Assembly: GCA_025506515.1 (NCBI GenBank)
Contig: JACCIX010000472.1
Span: forward strand, 50,042 to 114,041
Length of the DNA: 64,000 nucleotides
Origin: Flaveria trinervia
Lineage: Eukaryota; Streptophyta; Magnoliopsida; Asterales; Asteraceae
Reading direction: 5' to 3'
Shown here piece by piece: positions 43,726 through 56,700 of this stretch (positions within the stretch are counted from its first letter, which is position 1; each line of letters starts with the position of its first letter). The notes under the pieces were generated by a model that did no database searches, was not told where the DNA came from, and was given only the letters and a program-made list of their open reading frames with translations. The position numbers and the translations under genes were made by a program.

Positions 43726-44058
43726 AGTTGGTGAGAATGGGTAAATTTTCAAAATATACCTTAACTTAAATTGAGAATGGGACAGAAAGGGAAGGGATGC
43801 CAATCTGAGTAGCTACGTGCCATCAGGTATTTTCGTAGTGTTAACTGGTATTACGTGTGCATGTTATGTGGTTATGTGTTGCTGGTAGATTTAGATACTC
43901 ATGTGGTCAGGACAAGTAATGCTTGGAGTATGAAGATTAAAGTAAGGGGCTAATCATAACTGGCCACTGTAATTAAGGACTTATTATACTTGACATAAAC
44001 TGAGCTGTTTCCTTGAATGACCGTGTTGGTGTTTGAATCTTTCAGTGTGTGTGTGAGG
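43726..44058 (+). other. C2 leader with the primer site deleted
   Basis: After the LTR end the sequence reads AGTTGGTGAGAATGGGTAAA. C1 has AGTTGG, then CATCAAAGCCAAAGTTTAAG, then TGAAAATGGG at this place; about 20 bp including the primer-binding core are missing from C2. The rest aligns with the C1 leader and shows no ORF. Confidence 0.8.
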
Positions 44059-45190
44059 ATGGCTGGTGGTAGATCTTCGAAAGCATCTCGTGGTGGTGGC
44101 TGTGATGGGCTTGGTGCTGAGCCACGACCCAAGAGAGGAAGACCCACAGTGGAAAAGGTGGTTCATGAAAAACCCGAGACTCCTCATCCGGAGGGTGGTG
44201 ATGAGAGCGCCAATTTGAGGGCCTCATTAAAGGAGGCAGTTGTTGAAGAAGTCCATTAGGTCATGCAGACGATCTTACCATCTACAGTGACCGAAGTTAT
44301 CAAGGCTGTACGAGAAGGGGAAAGAAAGGAGAGTAACCGTTCTTCGGGAGGACGGGAGTAACCGGAGCCGGAAACGGTTCTTTCTCATGATGAAAAAGAG
44401 GAAGAAGAAGAGCCTGCACCGGAGGCGGCCTAAGGCTGTAATTATGGGGCGTTTCAACGATGCAAGCCCCCTACTTTTGCTGGTAACGACATGCTGCTGC
44501 TGCTCACCGGTGGGTGAGAGAAATAGAAGTTGTTCTAAATATCAACAAGTGTCGGGAGGACCAGAAAGTGAAGTTTTCCGCCCACTCTTTCATGGACTCA
44601 GCTCTGTGTTGGTTGGACAATATAGTCCAAGCTGAGGGTAGCAGGGCTATCAGGAGGATGAGATGGGTAGAGTTAAAGAAGTTGGTGATCGAGGAGTTCT
44701 GCCCTTGTAGAGAAATGGATAAAGTTGAGAGAGAGTTGCTGCAACTAGAGGCGGGAACCATGACACATCAGCAGTACACCACAAAGTTCAACGAAATTGC
44801 ACGTCTGGTGCCGGATTAGGTGACACCTTTGTCTTGAAAGATCAAGAGGTATATTCAGGGTTTGCCAACGTATATTCGCAAGCACATGATTGCTGCCTCA
44901 CCGAGCACGTTTAGGTTGGCAGGGAGACTGTTTGATGAGAGAACGGTGGTGGTGAGTGAAGGTAGCAAGAAGGGTGGTGGTGATCAGAACTGGCATGGGA
45001 AGAGGTTTGGCCGGGGTGATGCCTCGATGGGTAATAAGAAGGCACGGGTGGACTATCGTCGTGTGGTCGCATTGGGTGCGGGTTTGAAGAAGTTTGGTTG
45101 GTGTGAAAAAGAGCATAGTGGGGAGTGCAGGCTGGGGTCGAACTTATGCTTCAAATGTGGGAAGGTGGGGGCACATGGCAAGGGACCGTC
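44059..45190 (+). pseudogene. C2 Gag, broken
   Basis: It starts at Met 44059 (MAGGRSSKASRGGGCDGLGA); TAG at 44257 ends the first piece. The retrotrans-gag core lies in ORF 44514-44819: REIEVVLNINKCREDQKVKF, SAHSFMDSALCWLDNIVQAE, LKKLVIEEFCPCREMDKVER and THQQYTTKFNEIARLVPD, then TAG. The piece 44862-45209 continues PTYIRKHMIAASPSTFRLAG and DYRRVVALGAGLKKFGWCEK with a first knuckle LCFKCGKVG that is frameshifted. C2 thus keeps the core which C1 has lost. Confidence 0.87.
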
Positions 45191-45835
45191 GTACGGTCCG
45201 GTGCTTTAACTGTGGTGTGGAGGGCCACGTAAGTACGAATTATAAGAAGCCAAGGGCTGAGGATTCCGGGGGGAAGAAGACGGAGAGTGAAGGACCGAGG
45301 GCGAGCGCCAAGGCATTCACTATGACACAGGAGGAAGCTAGGATGGACCCTGATGTTGTGTTCGATATGTTTCTAATGAACCAAACTTTAGCTTCTGTGT
45401 TATTTGATTCGGGTGCCGGTAAAAGTTTTATTTCTGTTGCTTTATGTGCCAAGCTGTCTGTTAGTAGTAGACATGTTGATGCGCCATTTGATGTAGAAAC
45501 TGCCATAGGTAAGTCTGCTAGGATTTCTGCGATGATAGAGGGTTGTGACGTGGAATTCGAGGGTCATAAGTTTCCTGTTAGATCGTTCGTGATAACGTTA
45601 GGTGGTTTTGATTGGTTCTTGGGATGGATTGGTTAGCGGACTTCGAGGCGAACATTGTGTGTCGCAAGAAGATGATTTGTCTGACAGCGCCTGACAGGAG
45701 TTCGGTAACTGTTTATGGGGATCGGGTCACGACGATCCTAAAAGTAATCTCAATGGCGGTGGCGGGAAGGTGTATAAGGCATGGATATAATGTCTACTTG
45801 GCTTATGTAAGGATGCGGATACACTAACACCACAA
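45191..45835 (+). pseudogene. C2 zinc knuckle and aspartic protease, one frameshift
   Basis: In the frame of 45094-45636 a knuckle reads CFNCGVEGHVSTNY (last Cys replaced by Tyr), followed by an Arg/Glu/Ser-rich linker and VLFDSGAGKSFISVALCAKL with the DSGA active site intact. The second half GHKFPVRSFVITLGGFDW shifts frame at about 45615 (a missing base); the other frame continues VLGMDWLADFEANIVCRKKM and YLAYVRM up to a stop near 45825. Confidence 0.88.
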
Positions 45836-45853
45836 CTATTTGATGTACCGGTT

Positions 45854-46714
45854 GTGCGTGACTTCCCAGATGTGTTCCCAAAAGACTTACCAGGAGTGCC
45901 ACATGACAGAGAGATTGAGTTTCAGATCGATCTGGTGTCGGGCGCTCAACCTGTTGCCAAGGCACCGTATCGGTTGGCTCCGACAGAGATGAAAGAGTTG
46001 ATGGAGCAGTTGCAAGAGCTGCTTGATAAGGGGTTGATTAGGCCGAGTGTCTGTCCTTGGGGTGCTCCAGTCCTGTTTGTGAAGAAGAAAGATGGTAGTA
46101 TGAGGATATGTATCGACTACCATGAGCTGAACAAGTTGACGTTCAAGAACCGATACCCCTTACCAAGGATAGATGAATTGTTCGATCAACTCCAAGGGGC
46201 CAGTTGGTTTTCAAGGATAGACCTTCGATCGGGCTACCATCAGTTGAAGGTGAAGGAGCAAGACATTCCTAAAACAGCTTTCCGCACACGTTACGATCAC
46301 TACGAGTTTCTTGTCATGTCTTTTGGTTTGACCAATGCGCCAGCTGCTTTTATGGATCTGATGAATCGAGTGTGTCGGCCGATGTTAGATAAATCAGTGA
46401 TTGTGTTTATTGATGATATCCTAATTTATTCAATGAGCGAGATTGAGCATGCCGGTCAGATTCAGGAGATTTTGGAGACGTTGAGAAAGGAGAAGTTGTA
46501 CGCTAAGTTCTCCAAGTGCGTGTTCTGCTTGCGCGAGGTTCAGTTCTTGGGTCATGTGGTTAATCCTGACGGGATTATGGTGGACTTGGCAAAGGTGGAG
46601 GCGATGATGCAATGGAAGTCTCCAAAGACACCATCCAAGATTCGTAGTTTCTTGGGTTTGGCGGCTACTATAGAAGATTTATTCAAGAATTTTCTAAGAT
46701 CGCTTCTCCACTAA
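45854..46714 (+). CDS. C2 reverse transcriptase domain, best-preserved in the window
   Basis: A 286-codon open frame covers the full RT. Order: DFPDVFPKDLPGVPHDREIE, VAKAPYRLAPTEMKELMEQL, APVLFVKKKDGSMRICIDYH, FKNRYPLPRIDELFDQLQGA, SWFSRIDLRSGYHQLKVKEQ, MSFGLTNAPAAFMDLMNRVC and the catalytic VIVFIDDILIYS with both Asp present. The thumb has FLREVQFLGHVVNPDG-like sequence and PSKIRSFLGLA, after which the frame shifts at about 46665 (usual GYYRRFI is read as ATIEDLF). Met 45854 is internal to the ancestral polyprotein, not a true start. A few substitutions (YHELNK for YRELNK) may weaken it, and no partner proteins are intact. Confidence 0.85.
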   Translation: MRDFPDVFPKDLPGVPHDREIEFQIDLVSGAQPVAKAPYRLAPTEMKELMEQLQELLDKGLIRPSVCPWGAPVLFVKKKDGSMRICIDYHELNKLTFKNRYPLPRIDELFDQLQGASWFSRIDLRSGYHQLKVKEQDIPKTAFRTRYDHYEFLVMSFGLTNAPAAFMDLMNRVCRPMLDKSVIVFIDDILIYSMSEIEHAGQIQEILETLRKEKLYAKFSKCVFCLREVQFLGHVVNPDGIMVDLAKVEAMMQWKSPKTPSKIRSFLGLAATIEDLFKNFLRSLLH

Positions 46715-47274
46715 CTAAGTTGACCCGGAAGGATATGAAGTTTGTATGGGTCAAGCTCAAGAGAAGGCGTTTGATGAATTGAAGGCGAGGGTGAGTCAAG
46801 CTCTTGTTCTGTCATTACCCGATGGAAGTGAAGATCTGGTGGTTTATTTTGATGCTTCCTATAGGGGTTGGGATGTGTGTTAATGTAGAGAGGGAAGTTA
46901 TAGCCTATTCATCCCGACAGTTGAAGGTTCATGAGGTCAACTACCCTACTCATGACTTGGAGCTAGTAGTCGTGGTCTTTGCACTAAAGATTTGGAGGCA
47001 CTATCTTTACGGAACAAAGTGTACCGTATTCACTGACCACAAGAGCTTGAAGTACTTCTTTGAGTAGAAGGATCTGAACATGAGGCAGAGGTGGTGGTTA
47101 GAACTCATAAAAGATTATGACTGGGAGATCCATAACCATCTGGGCAAAGCCAATATGGTGGTGGATGCCTTTAGTCGAAAAGAAAGGCCCGAGCTGATTC
47201 AGGTAAAAGCTCACCAAGTGATCATGACCTCTGATGTAATGAAGCAATTAAAGAGTTCCAAGACGAGGCATTGA
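46715..47274 (+). pseudogene. C2 RNase H domain, frameshifted
   Basis: Codons near 46800-46870 read ALVLSLPDGSEDLVVYFDAS, with the catalytic Asp in YFDAS. ORF 46804-47067 in another frame carries VIAYSSRQLKVHEVNYPTHD, LKIWRHYLYGTKCTVFTDHK and SLKYFFE, then a TAG. ORF 47080-47274 has RQRWWLELIKDYDWEIHNHL and GKANMVVDAFSRKERPE, the end of the domain. It is the complete counterpart of the RNase H that is scrambled in C1. Confidence 0.88.
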
Positions 47275-47755
47275 AAGAAGATCACCTTAACTCTGAAAGA
47301 ATGAGAGGTCTGGTTGTGGAATTAGGTGAGAACACGCTTGGTGTTAGAACTCGATTCAGGAGGATATGGATTCCTCGTTTTGGGGATCTACGGGTGAAGA
47401 TTTTGGATGAATCTCATAAGACTCGATACTTTATTCATCCCGATGCCACAAAGATGCATCAAGACATGATGAAGGATTATTGGTGGTTGGGTATGAAATT
47501 TGACATGGTGGAGTATGTGAGTAAATGCCTTACTTGTCTAAAGGTGAAGGCCGAGTATCAAAAGCCATATAGGAAGATCCAACCTTTGGATATACCGGAA
47601 TGGAAGTGGGAGCACATCACCATGGATTTCATTACAAAGCTACCGCGTACTCCGAAAGGGTATGATGCTATATGGGTGATTGTTGATCGCTTAAGGAAAA
47701 GTGCTCACTTCCTACCGATTTCGAGACATATTCATCTGAGAGGTTGGCGGATCAA
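47275..47755 (+). pseudogene. C2 integrase N-terminal half, cut at the satellite junction
   Basis: The linker GVRTRFRRIWIPRFGDLRVK leads to the HHCC zinc domain: ESHKTRYFIHPDATKMHQDM, then EYVSKCLTCLKVKAEYQKPY. The catalytic core starts WEHITMDFITKLPRT and AIWVIVDRLRKSAHFLPI. C2 follows C1 (minus strand 24760-24430) up to GGTTGGCGGATC; from about 47755 the sequence is satellite (GAGTACGAGTTGTTTTTTGA). The remaining DDE residues are therefore absent. Confidence 0.88.
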
Positions 47756-50700
47756 GAGTACGAGTTGTTTTTTGATGCTTTACAACTCGCATCCATCGTC
47801 TATAACTTAATAAAGGATTTTGTGGATCGAGAGTCATCATTTTGATTGAATTTAGTTAATTTGTGAGCAAGTGTGTTCAAATATGGTTGTGGGGTGTTGT
47901 GGATGCTTTATGTGCACTAATGGAACGATTTCTAACGTGATCTGTTGATTTTAATGTTTGGCTTTGGCTTCGATTTGAAAGTAGATACTATATTCCCTTT
48001 GTGGTTGTTTAGTTTGATTTCATTAATCTTACAACCAATTTGATTAGATTAGTTTATGTAGATGCTTAGAAGTCTTTAGAGTCAAAATGGTGTACTATGA
48101 ATGGTTGTTACGGGTAGCAAAAACTATCCATGTCAGAAGTATTATTCATTAATGTTTTTGTATAACTAGTTCCTTTTTCATGTATTCTATTAAGCTTTCA
48201 TGAATACTTGGATGCACAAATATATAAAAAGCCCAATTTCAATTAAAATAATAAGAATTTTATATTTTTGGTCTTGCTACCTTCATTTGACTTAGTTTTC
48301 CCTCAACTAGAGATTGTGTTTCTTGTTTGACGTCTGCTTACTTTCAATCCATAAATAAAGCTTAATTCAAGCTTCTTATTAAGTGAGTACGAATTATTTT
48401 TCATACTTTACAACTCGTATCCATGGTCTATAGCTAAATAAAGGATTTCGTGGATCGAGAGTCAACATTTTGATTGAGTTTAGTTGATTTGTGAGCAAGT
48501 GTGTTCAAATATGGTTGTGGAGCGTTGTGGATGCAATATGTGCAAGAGTTGAACGATTTCAAACGTGAACTGTTGAATTTAATGTTTGGCTTTAGTTGTG
48601 ATTTGAAAGTACATACTATGTTCCCTTTGTGGTTGTTTAGTTTGATTTCATTAATTTTACCACCAAATTTGATTAGATTAAGTTAAGTGGGTGCTTAGAA
48701 GGCTTTAGAATCGAAATGGTGTAGCATGAATGGTTGTTACGGGTAGCAAAAACTATCCATGCAAGACGTATTATTGCTTAATGTTTTGGTATAACTCATT
48801 CATTTTTCATGTATTCTATTAGGCTTTCTTGAATACTTGGTTGCATAAATCAATAATCGCTCAATTTCGAATGAAATAATAAGAAATCTTATCTTCTTCG
48901 TCGTGTTACCTTGATTTGACTTATTTTTCATCAATCCAACATTGAGTTTCACGTATGACGTGGGATTACTACCATTCTATAACTATACTTTAATTCTTGC
49001 TTCTTATTGGGTGAATCCGAGGGTTTTTTGAAACTTTACAACCTGTATCCATGCTTTAACGTTTAATAAAGGATATCGTTCGAAAGTCATCGTTTGGATT
49101 GAATTTCGTAGATTTGCGAGCAATTGTTCAGAGATGGTTGTGGAGTGTTGTGGATACATTTTGTGAAGGAGTGGGTCGATTTCAAAGGTTATTTGTTTAT
49201 TTTCATGTTCGAAAGTATATATAAATTCCCTTTGAGGTTGTTTAGTTTGATTTCATTGATCTTACCATCAAATTTGATTAGATTAGTTTAGGAGAGTGTG
49301 AAGAAGGCTTGAGAATCCATATGGCATAGTATGAAAGGTTGTTACAGGTAGCAAAAACTATCAATGCAAGAACTATTATTGCTTAATGTTTTGGAAAACT
49401 AGTTCATTTTTCATGTTCTCTATTAACCTTTCATGAACACTCTGATCCACATATCTATAAACTTCCAATTTCGATTGAAATAATGAGAAATCCTATCTTT
49501 TTGGTCGTGTTACCTGCATTAGACTTAGTTTTCATCAACTAGACAACGAGTTTCTTGTTTGACGTGTGATTACATTCAATCCATAACTAAAGTATATTTC
49601 AAGCTTCTTGTTTAGTGAGTACGAGTTGTTTTTTGATGCTTTACAACTCGCATTCATGGTCTATAGCTTAATAAAGGATTTCGTGGATCTAGAGTCATCA
49701 TTTTGATTGAATTTAGTTAATTTGTGAGCAAGTGTGTTCAAATATGGTTGTGGGGTGTTGTGGATGCTTTATGTGCACTAATGGAACGATTTCTAACGTG
49801 AGCTGTTGATTTTAATGTTTGGCTTTGGCTTCGATTTGAAAGTAGATACTATATTCCCTTTGTGGTTGTTTAGTTTGATTTCATTAGCCTTACCACCAAA
49901 TTTGATTAGATTAGTTTATGTAGATGGTTAGAAGGCTTTAGAATCGAAATGGTGTACTATGAATGGTTGTTACGGGTAGCAAAAACAATCCGTGTGAGAA
50001 GTATTATTCCTTAATGTTTTTGTATAACTAGTTCCTTTTTCATGTATTCTATTAAGCTTTCATGAATACTTTGATGCACAAATATATAAAAAGCCCAATT
50101 TCAATTAAAATAATAAGAAATTTTATATTTTTGGTCTTGCTACCTTCATTTAACTTAGTTTTCCCTCAACTTGAGATTGTGTTTCTTGTTTGACGTCTGA
50201 TTACTTTCAATCCATAAATAAAGCTTAATTCAAGCTTCTTATTAAGTGAGTACAAATTATTTTTCATACTTTACAACTCGTATCCATGGTCTATAGCTAA
50301 ATAAAGGATTTCGTGGATCGAGAGTCAACATTTTGATTAAATTTAGTTGATTTGTGAGCAAGTGCGTTCAAATATGGTTGTGCAGCGTTGTGGATGCATT
50401 ATGTGCAAGAGTTGAACGATTTCAAACGTGAATTGTTGATTTTAATGTTTGGCTTTGGTTTTGATTTGAAAGTAGATAATATGTTCCCTTTGTAGTTGTT
50501 TAGTTTGATTTCATTAATCTTACCACCAAATTTGATTATTTTAAGTTAAGTGGGTGCTTAAAAGGCTTTAGAATCGAAATGGTGTAGTATGAATGGTTGT
50601 TACGCGTAGCAAAAACTATCCATGCAAGAAGTATTATTGCTTAATGTTTTGGTATAACTGGTTTATTTTTCATGTATTCTATTAGGCTTTCTTGAATACT

Positions 50701-53700
50701 TGGATGCATAAATCAATAATCGCTCGATTTCGAATGAAATAATATGAAATCTTATCTTCTCCGTCGTGTTACCTTGCTTTGACTTATTTTTCATCAATCC
50801 AACATTGAGTTTCACGTATGACGTGGGATTACTTCCATTCTATAACTATAGTTCAATTCTTGCTTCTCATTGGGTGAATCCGAGTGGTTTTTTGAAACTT
50901 TACAACTTGTATCCATGGTTTAACGTTTAATAAAGGATATCGTTCGAAAGTCATCGTTTGGATTCAATTTCATAGATTTGCGAGCAATTGTTCAGAGATG
51001 GTTGTGGAGTGTTGTGGATACATTTTGTGAAGGAGTGGGTCGATTTCAAAGGTTTTTTGTTTATTTTCATGTTCGAAAGTATATATAAATTCCCTTTGAG
51101 GTTGTTTAGTTTGTTTTCATTGATCTTACCATCAAATTTGATTAGATTAGTTTAGGAGAGTGTGAAGAAGGCTTGAGAATCCATATGGCATAGTATGAAA
51201 GGTTGTTACAGGTAGCAAAAACTATCAATGCAAGAACTATTATTGCTTAATGTTTTGGAAAACTAGTTCATTTTTCATGTTCTCTATTAACCTTTCATGA
51301 ACACTCTCATCCACAAACTTATAATCTTCCAATTTCGATTGAAATAATGAAAATCCTATCTTTTTGGTCATGTTACCTTCATTTGACTTAGTTTTCATCA
51401 ACTAGACAACGAGTTTCTTGTTTGACATGTGATTACATTCAATCCATAACTAAGTTTATTTCAAGCTTCTTGTTTAGTGGGTACGAGTTGTTTTTTGATG
51501 CTTTACAACTCGCATCCATGGTCTATAGCTTAATAAAGGATTTCGTGGATCGAGAGTCATCATTTTGATTGAATTTAGTTAATCTGTGAGCAAGTGTGTT
51601 CAAATATGGTTGTGGGGTGTTGTGGATGCTTTATGTGCACTAATGGAACGATTTCTAACATGATGTGTTGATTTTAATGTTTGGCTTTGGCTTCGATTTG
51701 AAAGTAGATACTATATTCCCTTTGTGGTTGTTTAGTTTGATTTCAGTAATCTTACCACCAAATTTGATTAGATTAGTTTATGTAGATGCTTAGAAGGCCT
51801 AAGAATCGAAATGGTGTACTATGAATGGTTGTTACGGGTAGCAAAAACTATCCATGTGAGAAGTATTATTCCTTAATGTTTTCGTATAACTAGTTCTTTT
51901 TTCATGTATTCTATTAAGCTTTCATGAATACTTTGATGCACAATATATAAAAAGCCCAATTTCAGTTAAAATAATAAGAAATTTTATATTTTTGGTCTTG
52001 CTACCTTCATTTGACTTAGTTTGCCCTCAACTAGAGATTGTGTTTCTTGTTTGACGTCTGATTACTTTCAATCCATAAATAAAGCTTAATTCAAGCTTCT
52101 TATTAAGTGAGTACAAATTATTTTTCATACTTTACAACTCGTATCCATGGTCTATAGCTAAATAAAGGATTTCGTGGATCGAGTCATGATTTTGATTGAA
52201 TTTAGTTGATTTGTGAGCAAGTGTGATCAAATATGGTTGTGGAGCGTTGTGGATGCATTATGTGCAAGAGTTGAACGATTTCAAACGTGAACTGTTGATT
52301 TTAATGTTTGGCTTTGGTTTTGATTTGAAAGAAGATACTACCTTCCCTTTGTGTTTTTTAGTTTGATTTCATTAATCTTACCACCAAATTTGATTAGATT
52401 AGTTTAAGTGGGTGCTTAGAGGCTTTAGAATCGAAATGGTGTAGTATGAATGGTTGTTACAGGTAGCAAAAACTATCCATGCAAGAAGTATTATTGCTTA
52501 ATGTTTCTGTATAACTAGTTCAATTTTTGCTTAATGTTTCTGTATAACTATATTCTATTAGGGTTTCTTGAATACTTGGATGCACAAATCAATAATCGTT
52601 CAATTTCAAATGAAATAATAAGAAATCTTATCTTCTTGGTCGTGTTACCTTGATTTGACTTATTTTTCATCAATCCAACATTGAGTTTCACGTATGACGT
52701 GGGATTACTTCCATTCTATAACTATAGTTTAATTCTTGCTTCTCATTGGGTGAATCCGATTGGTTTTTTGAAACTTTACAACTTGTATCCATGGTTTAAC
52801 GTTTAATAAAGGATATCGTTCGAAAGTCATCGTTTGGATTGAATTTTGTAGATTTGCGAGCAATTGTTCAGAGATGGTTGTGGAGTTTGTGGATACATTT
52901 TATGAAGGAGCGGGTCGATTTCAAAGGTTATTTGTTTATTTTCATGTTCGAAAGTATATATAAATTCCCTTTGAGGTTGTTTAGTTTGTATTCATTGATC
53001 TTACCATCAATTTGATTAGATTAGTTTAGGAGAGTGCGAAGAAGGCTTGAGAATCCATATGTCATAGTATGAAAGGTTGTTACACGTAGGAAAAACTATG
53101 AATGCAAGAACTATTATTGCTTAATGTTTTGGATAACTAGTTCATTTTTCATGTACTCTATAAACCTTTCATCAACACTCTGATCCACAAATCTATAATC
53201 GTCCAATTTCGATTGAAATAATGAGAAATCCTATCTTTTTGGTCGTGTTACCTACATTTGACTTAGTTTTCATCAACTAGACAACGAGTTTCTTGTTTGA
53301 CGTGTGATTACATTCAATCCATAACTAAAGTTTATTTCAAGCTTCTTGTTTAGTGAGTACGAGTTGTTTTTTGATGCTTTACAACTCGCATCCATGGTCT
53401 ATAGCTTAATAAAGCATTTCGTGGATCGAAAGTCATCATTTTGATTGAATTTAGTTAATCTGTGAGCATGTGTGTTCAAATATGGTTGTGGGGTGTTGTG
53501 GATGCTTTATGTGTACTAATGGAACGATTTCTAACCTGATCTGTTGATTTTAATTTTTGGCTTTGGCTTCGATTTGAAAGTAGATACTATATTCCCTTTG
53601 TGGTTGTTTAGTTTGATTTCATTAATCTTACCACCAAATTTTATTAGATTTGTTTATGTAGATGCTTAGAAGGCTTTAGAATCGAAATGGTGTACTATGA

Positions 53701-56700
53701 ATGGTCGTTACGGGTAGCAAAAACTATCCATGTGAGAAGTATTATTCCTTAATGTTTTCGTATAACTAGTTCCTTTTTCATGTATTCTATTAAGCTTTCA
53801 TGAATACTTTGATGCACAAATATATAAAAAGCCCAATTTCAATTAAAATAATAAGAAATTATATATTTTTGGTCTTGCTACCTTCATTTGACTTAGTTTT
53901 CCCTCAACTAGAGATTGTGTTTCTTGTTTGACGTCTGATTACTTTCAATCCATAAATAAAGCTTAATTCAAGCTTCTTATTAAGTGACTACAAATTATTT
54001 TTCATACTTTACAACTCGTATCCATAGTCTATAGCCAAATAAAGGATTTCGTGGATCGAGTCATGATTTTGATTGAATTTAGTTGATTTGTGAGCAAATG
54101 TGTTCAAATATGGTTGTGGAGCATTGTGGATGCATTATGTGCAAGAGTTGAACGATTTCAAACGTGAACTGTTGATTTTAATGTTTGGCTTTGGTTTTGA
54201 TTTGAAAGTAGATACTATGTTCCCTTTGTGGTTTTTTAGTTTGATTTCATTAATCTTACCACCAAATTTGATTAGATTAAGTTAAGTGGGTGCTTAGAAG
54301 CCTTTAGAATCGAAATGGTGTAGTATGAATGGTTGTTACGGGTAGCAAAAACTATCCATGCAAGAGGTATTATTGCTTAATGTTTTTGTATAACTCGTTC
54401 ATTTTTCATGCATTCTATTAGGCTTTCTTGAATACTTGGATGCGTAAATCAATAATCGCTCAATTTCGAATGAAATAATAAGAAATCTTATCTTCTTCGT
54501 CGTGTTACCTTGATTTGACTTATTTTTCATCAATCCAACATTGAGTTTCAAGTATGACGTGGGATTACTTCCATTCTATAACTATAGTTTAATTCTTGCT
54601 TCTCATTGGGTGAATCCGATTGGTTTTTTGAAACTTTACAACTTGTATCCATGGTTTAACGTTTAATAATGGATATCGTTCGAAAGTCATCGTTTGGATT
54701 GAATTTTGTAGATTTGCGAGCAATTGTTCAGAGATGGTTGTGGAGTGTTGTGGATACATTTTGTGAAGGAGTGGGTCGATTTCAAAGGTTAATTGTTTAT
54801 TTTCATGTTCGAAAGTATATATAATTCCCTTTGAGGTTGTTTAGTTTGTTTTCATTGATCTTACCATCAAATTTGATTAGATTAGTTTAGGAGAGTGTGA
54901 AGCAGGCTTGAGAATCCATATGCCATAGTATGAAAGGTTAGCAAAAACTATCAATGCAAGAACTATTATTGCTTAATGTTTTGGATAACTAGTTCATTTT
55001 TTCATGAACTCTATTAACCTTTCATGAACACTCTTATCCACAAATCTATAATCTTCCAATTTCGATTGAAATAATGAGAAATCCTATCTTTTTGGTCATG
55101 TTACCTTCATTGACTTAGTTTTCATCAACTACACAACGAATTTCTTGTTTGACGTGTGATTACATTCAATCCATAACTAAAGTTTATTTCAAGCTTCTTG
55201 TTTATTGAGTACGAGTTGTTTTTTGATGCTTTACAACTCGCATCCATGGTCTATAGCTTAATAAAGGATTTCGTGGTTCGAGAGTCATCATTTTGATTGA
55301 ATTTAGTTAATCTGTGAGCAAGTGTGTTCAAATATGGTTGTGGGGTGTTGTGGATGCTTTATGTGCACTAATGGAACGATTTCTAACCTGATCTGTTGAT
55401 TTTAATTTTTGGCTTTGGCTTCGATTTGAAAGTAGATACTATATTCCCTTTGTGGTTGTTTAGTTTGATTTCATTAATCTTACCACCAATTTTATTAGAT
55501 TAGTTTATGTAGATGCTTAGAAGGCTTTAGAATCGAAATGGTGTACTATGAATGTTGTTACGGGTAGCAAAAACTATCCATGTCAGAAGTATTATTCCTT
55601 AATGTTTTCGTATAACTAGTTCCTTTTTCATGTATTCTATTAAGCTTTCATGAATACTTTGATGCACAAATATATAAAAAGCCCAATTTCAATTAAAATA
55701 ATAAGAATTATATATTTTTGGTCTTGCTACCTTCATTTGACTTAGTTTTGCCTCAACTGGAGATTGTGTTTCTTGTTTGACGTCTGATTACTTTCAATCC
55801 ATAAATAAAGCTTAATTCAAGCTTCTTATTAAGTGAGTACAAATTATTTTTCATACTTTACAACTCGTATCCATGGTCTATAGCTAATAAAGGATTTCGT
55901 GGATCGAGTCATGATTTTGATTGAATTTAGTTGATTTGTGAGCAAGTGTGTTCAAATATGGTTGTGGAGCGTTGTGGATGCATTTTGTGCAAGAGTTGAA
56001 CGATTTCAAACGTGAACTGTTGATTTTAATGTTTGGCTTTGGTTTTGATTTGAAAGTAGATACTATGTTCCCTTTGTGGTTTTTTAGTTTGATTTCATTA
56101 ATCTTACAACCAAATTTGATTAGATTAGTTTAAGTGGGTGCTTAATGGCTTTAGAATCGAAATGGTGTAGTATGAATGGTTGTTACGGGTAGCAAAAACT
56201 ATCCATGCAAGAAGTATTATTGCTTAATGTTTCTGTATAACTGGTTCATTTTTTCATGTATTCTATTAGGGTTTCTTGAATACTTGGATGCATAAATCAA
56301 TAATCGCTCAATTTCAAATGAAATAATAAGAAATCTTATCTTCTTGGTCGTGTTACCTTGATTTGACTTATTTTTCATCAATTCAACATTGATTTTACGT
56401 ATGACGTGGGATTACTTCCATTCTATAACTATAGTTTAATTCTTGCTTCTCATTGGGTGAATCCGATTGGTTTTTTGAAACTTTACAACTTGTATCCATT
56501 GTTTAACGTTTAATAAAGGATATCGTTAGAAAGTCATCGTTTGGATTGAATTTCGTAGATTTGCGAGCAATTGTTCAGAGATGGCTGTGGAGTGTTGTGG
56601 ATACATTTTGTGAAGGAGTGGGTCGATTTCAAAGGTTAATTGTTTATTTTCATGTTCGAAAGTATATATAAATTCCCTTTGAGGTTGTTTAGTTTGTTTT

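Larger units (their letters stand above)
41497..47755 (+). mobile_element. Ty3/gypsy chromovirus-like element C2, 3'-truncated
   Basis: Plus-strand order: 5' LTR, leader, gag, protease, RT, RNase H and the first half of integrase; then a direct switch into satellite S3 at about 47755. It is a relative of C1 (protein segments align closely, LTR starts are reverse-related as TGTAACACCCGG), but its LTR differs in length and in its word array. The primer site is deleted. Chromodomain, polypurine tract and 3' LTR are absent. It entered a satellite monomer after TTGATTGAATA. Confidence 0.92.

Noticed and set aside
54100..56133. Recurring 61-codon ORFs (54100-54285, 55948-56133, also 48501 and 60611) in the satellite
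   Set aside because: They recur at the higher-order period because the DNA repeats. Sister monomers break the frame by single-base indels, and there is no homology to a protein family.
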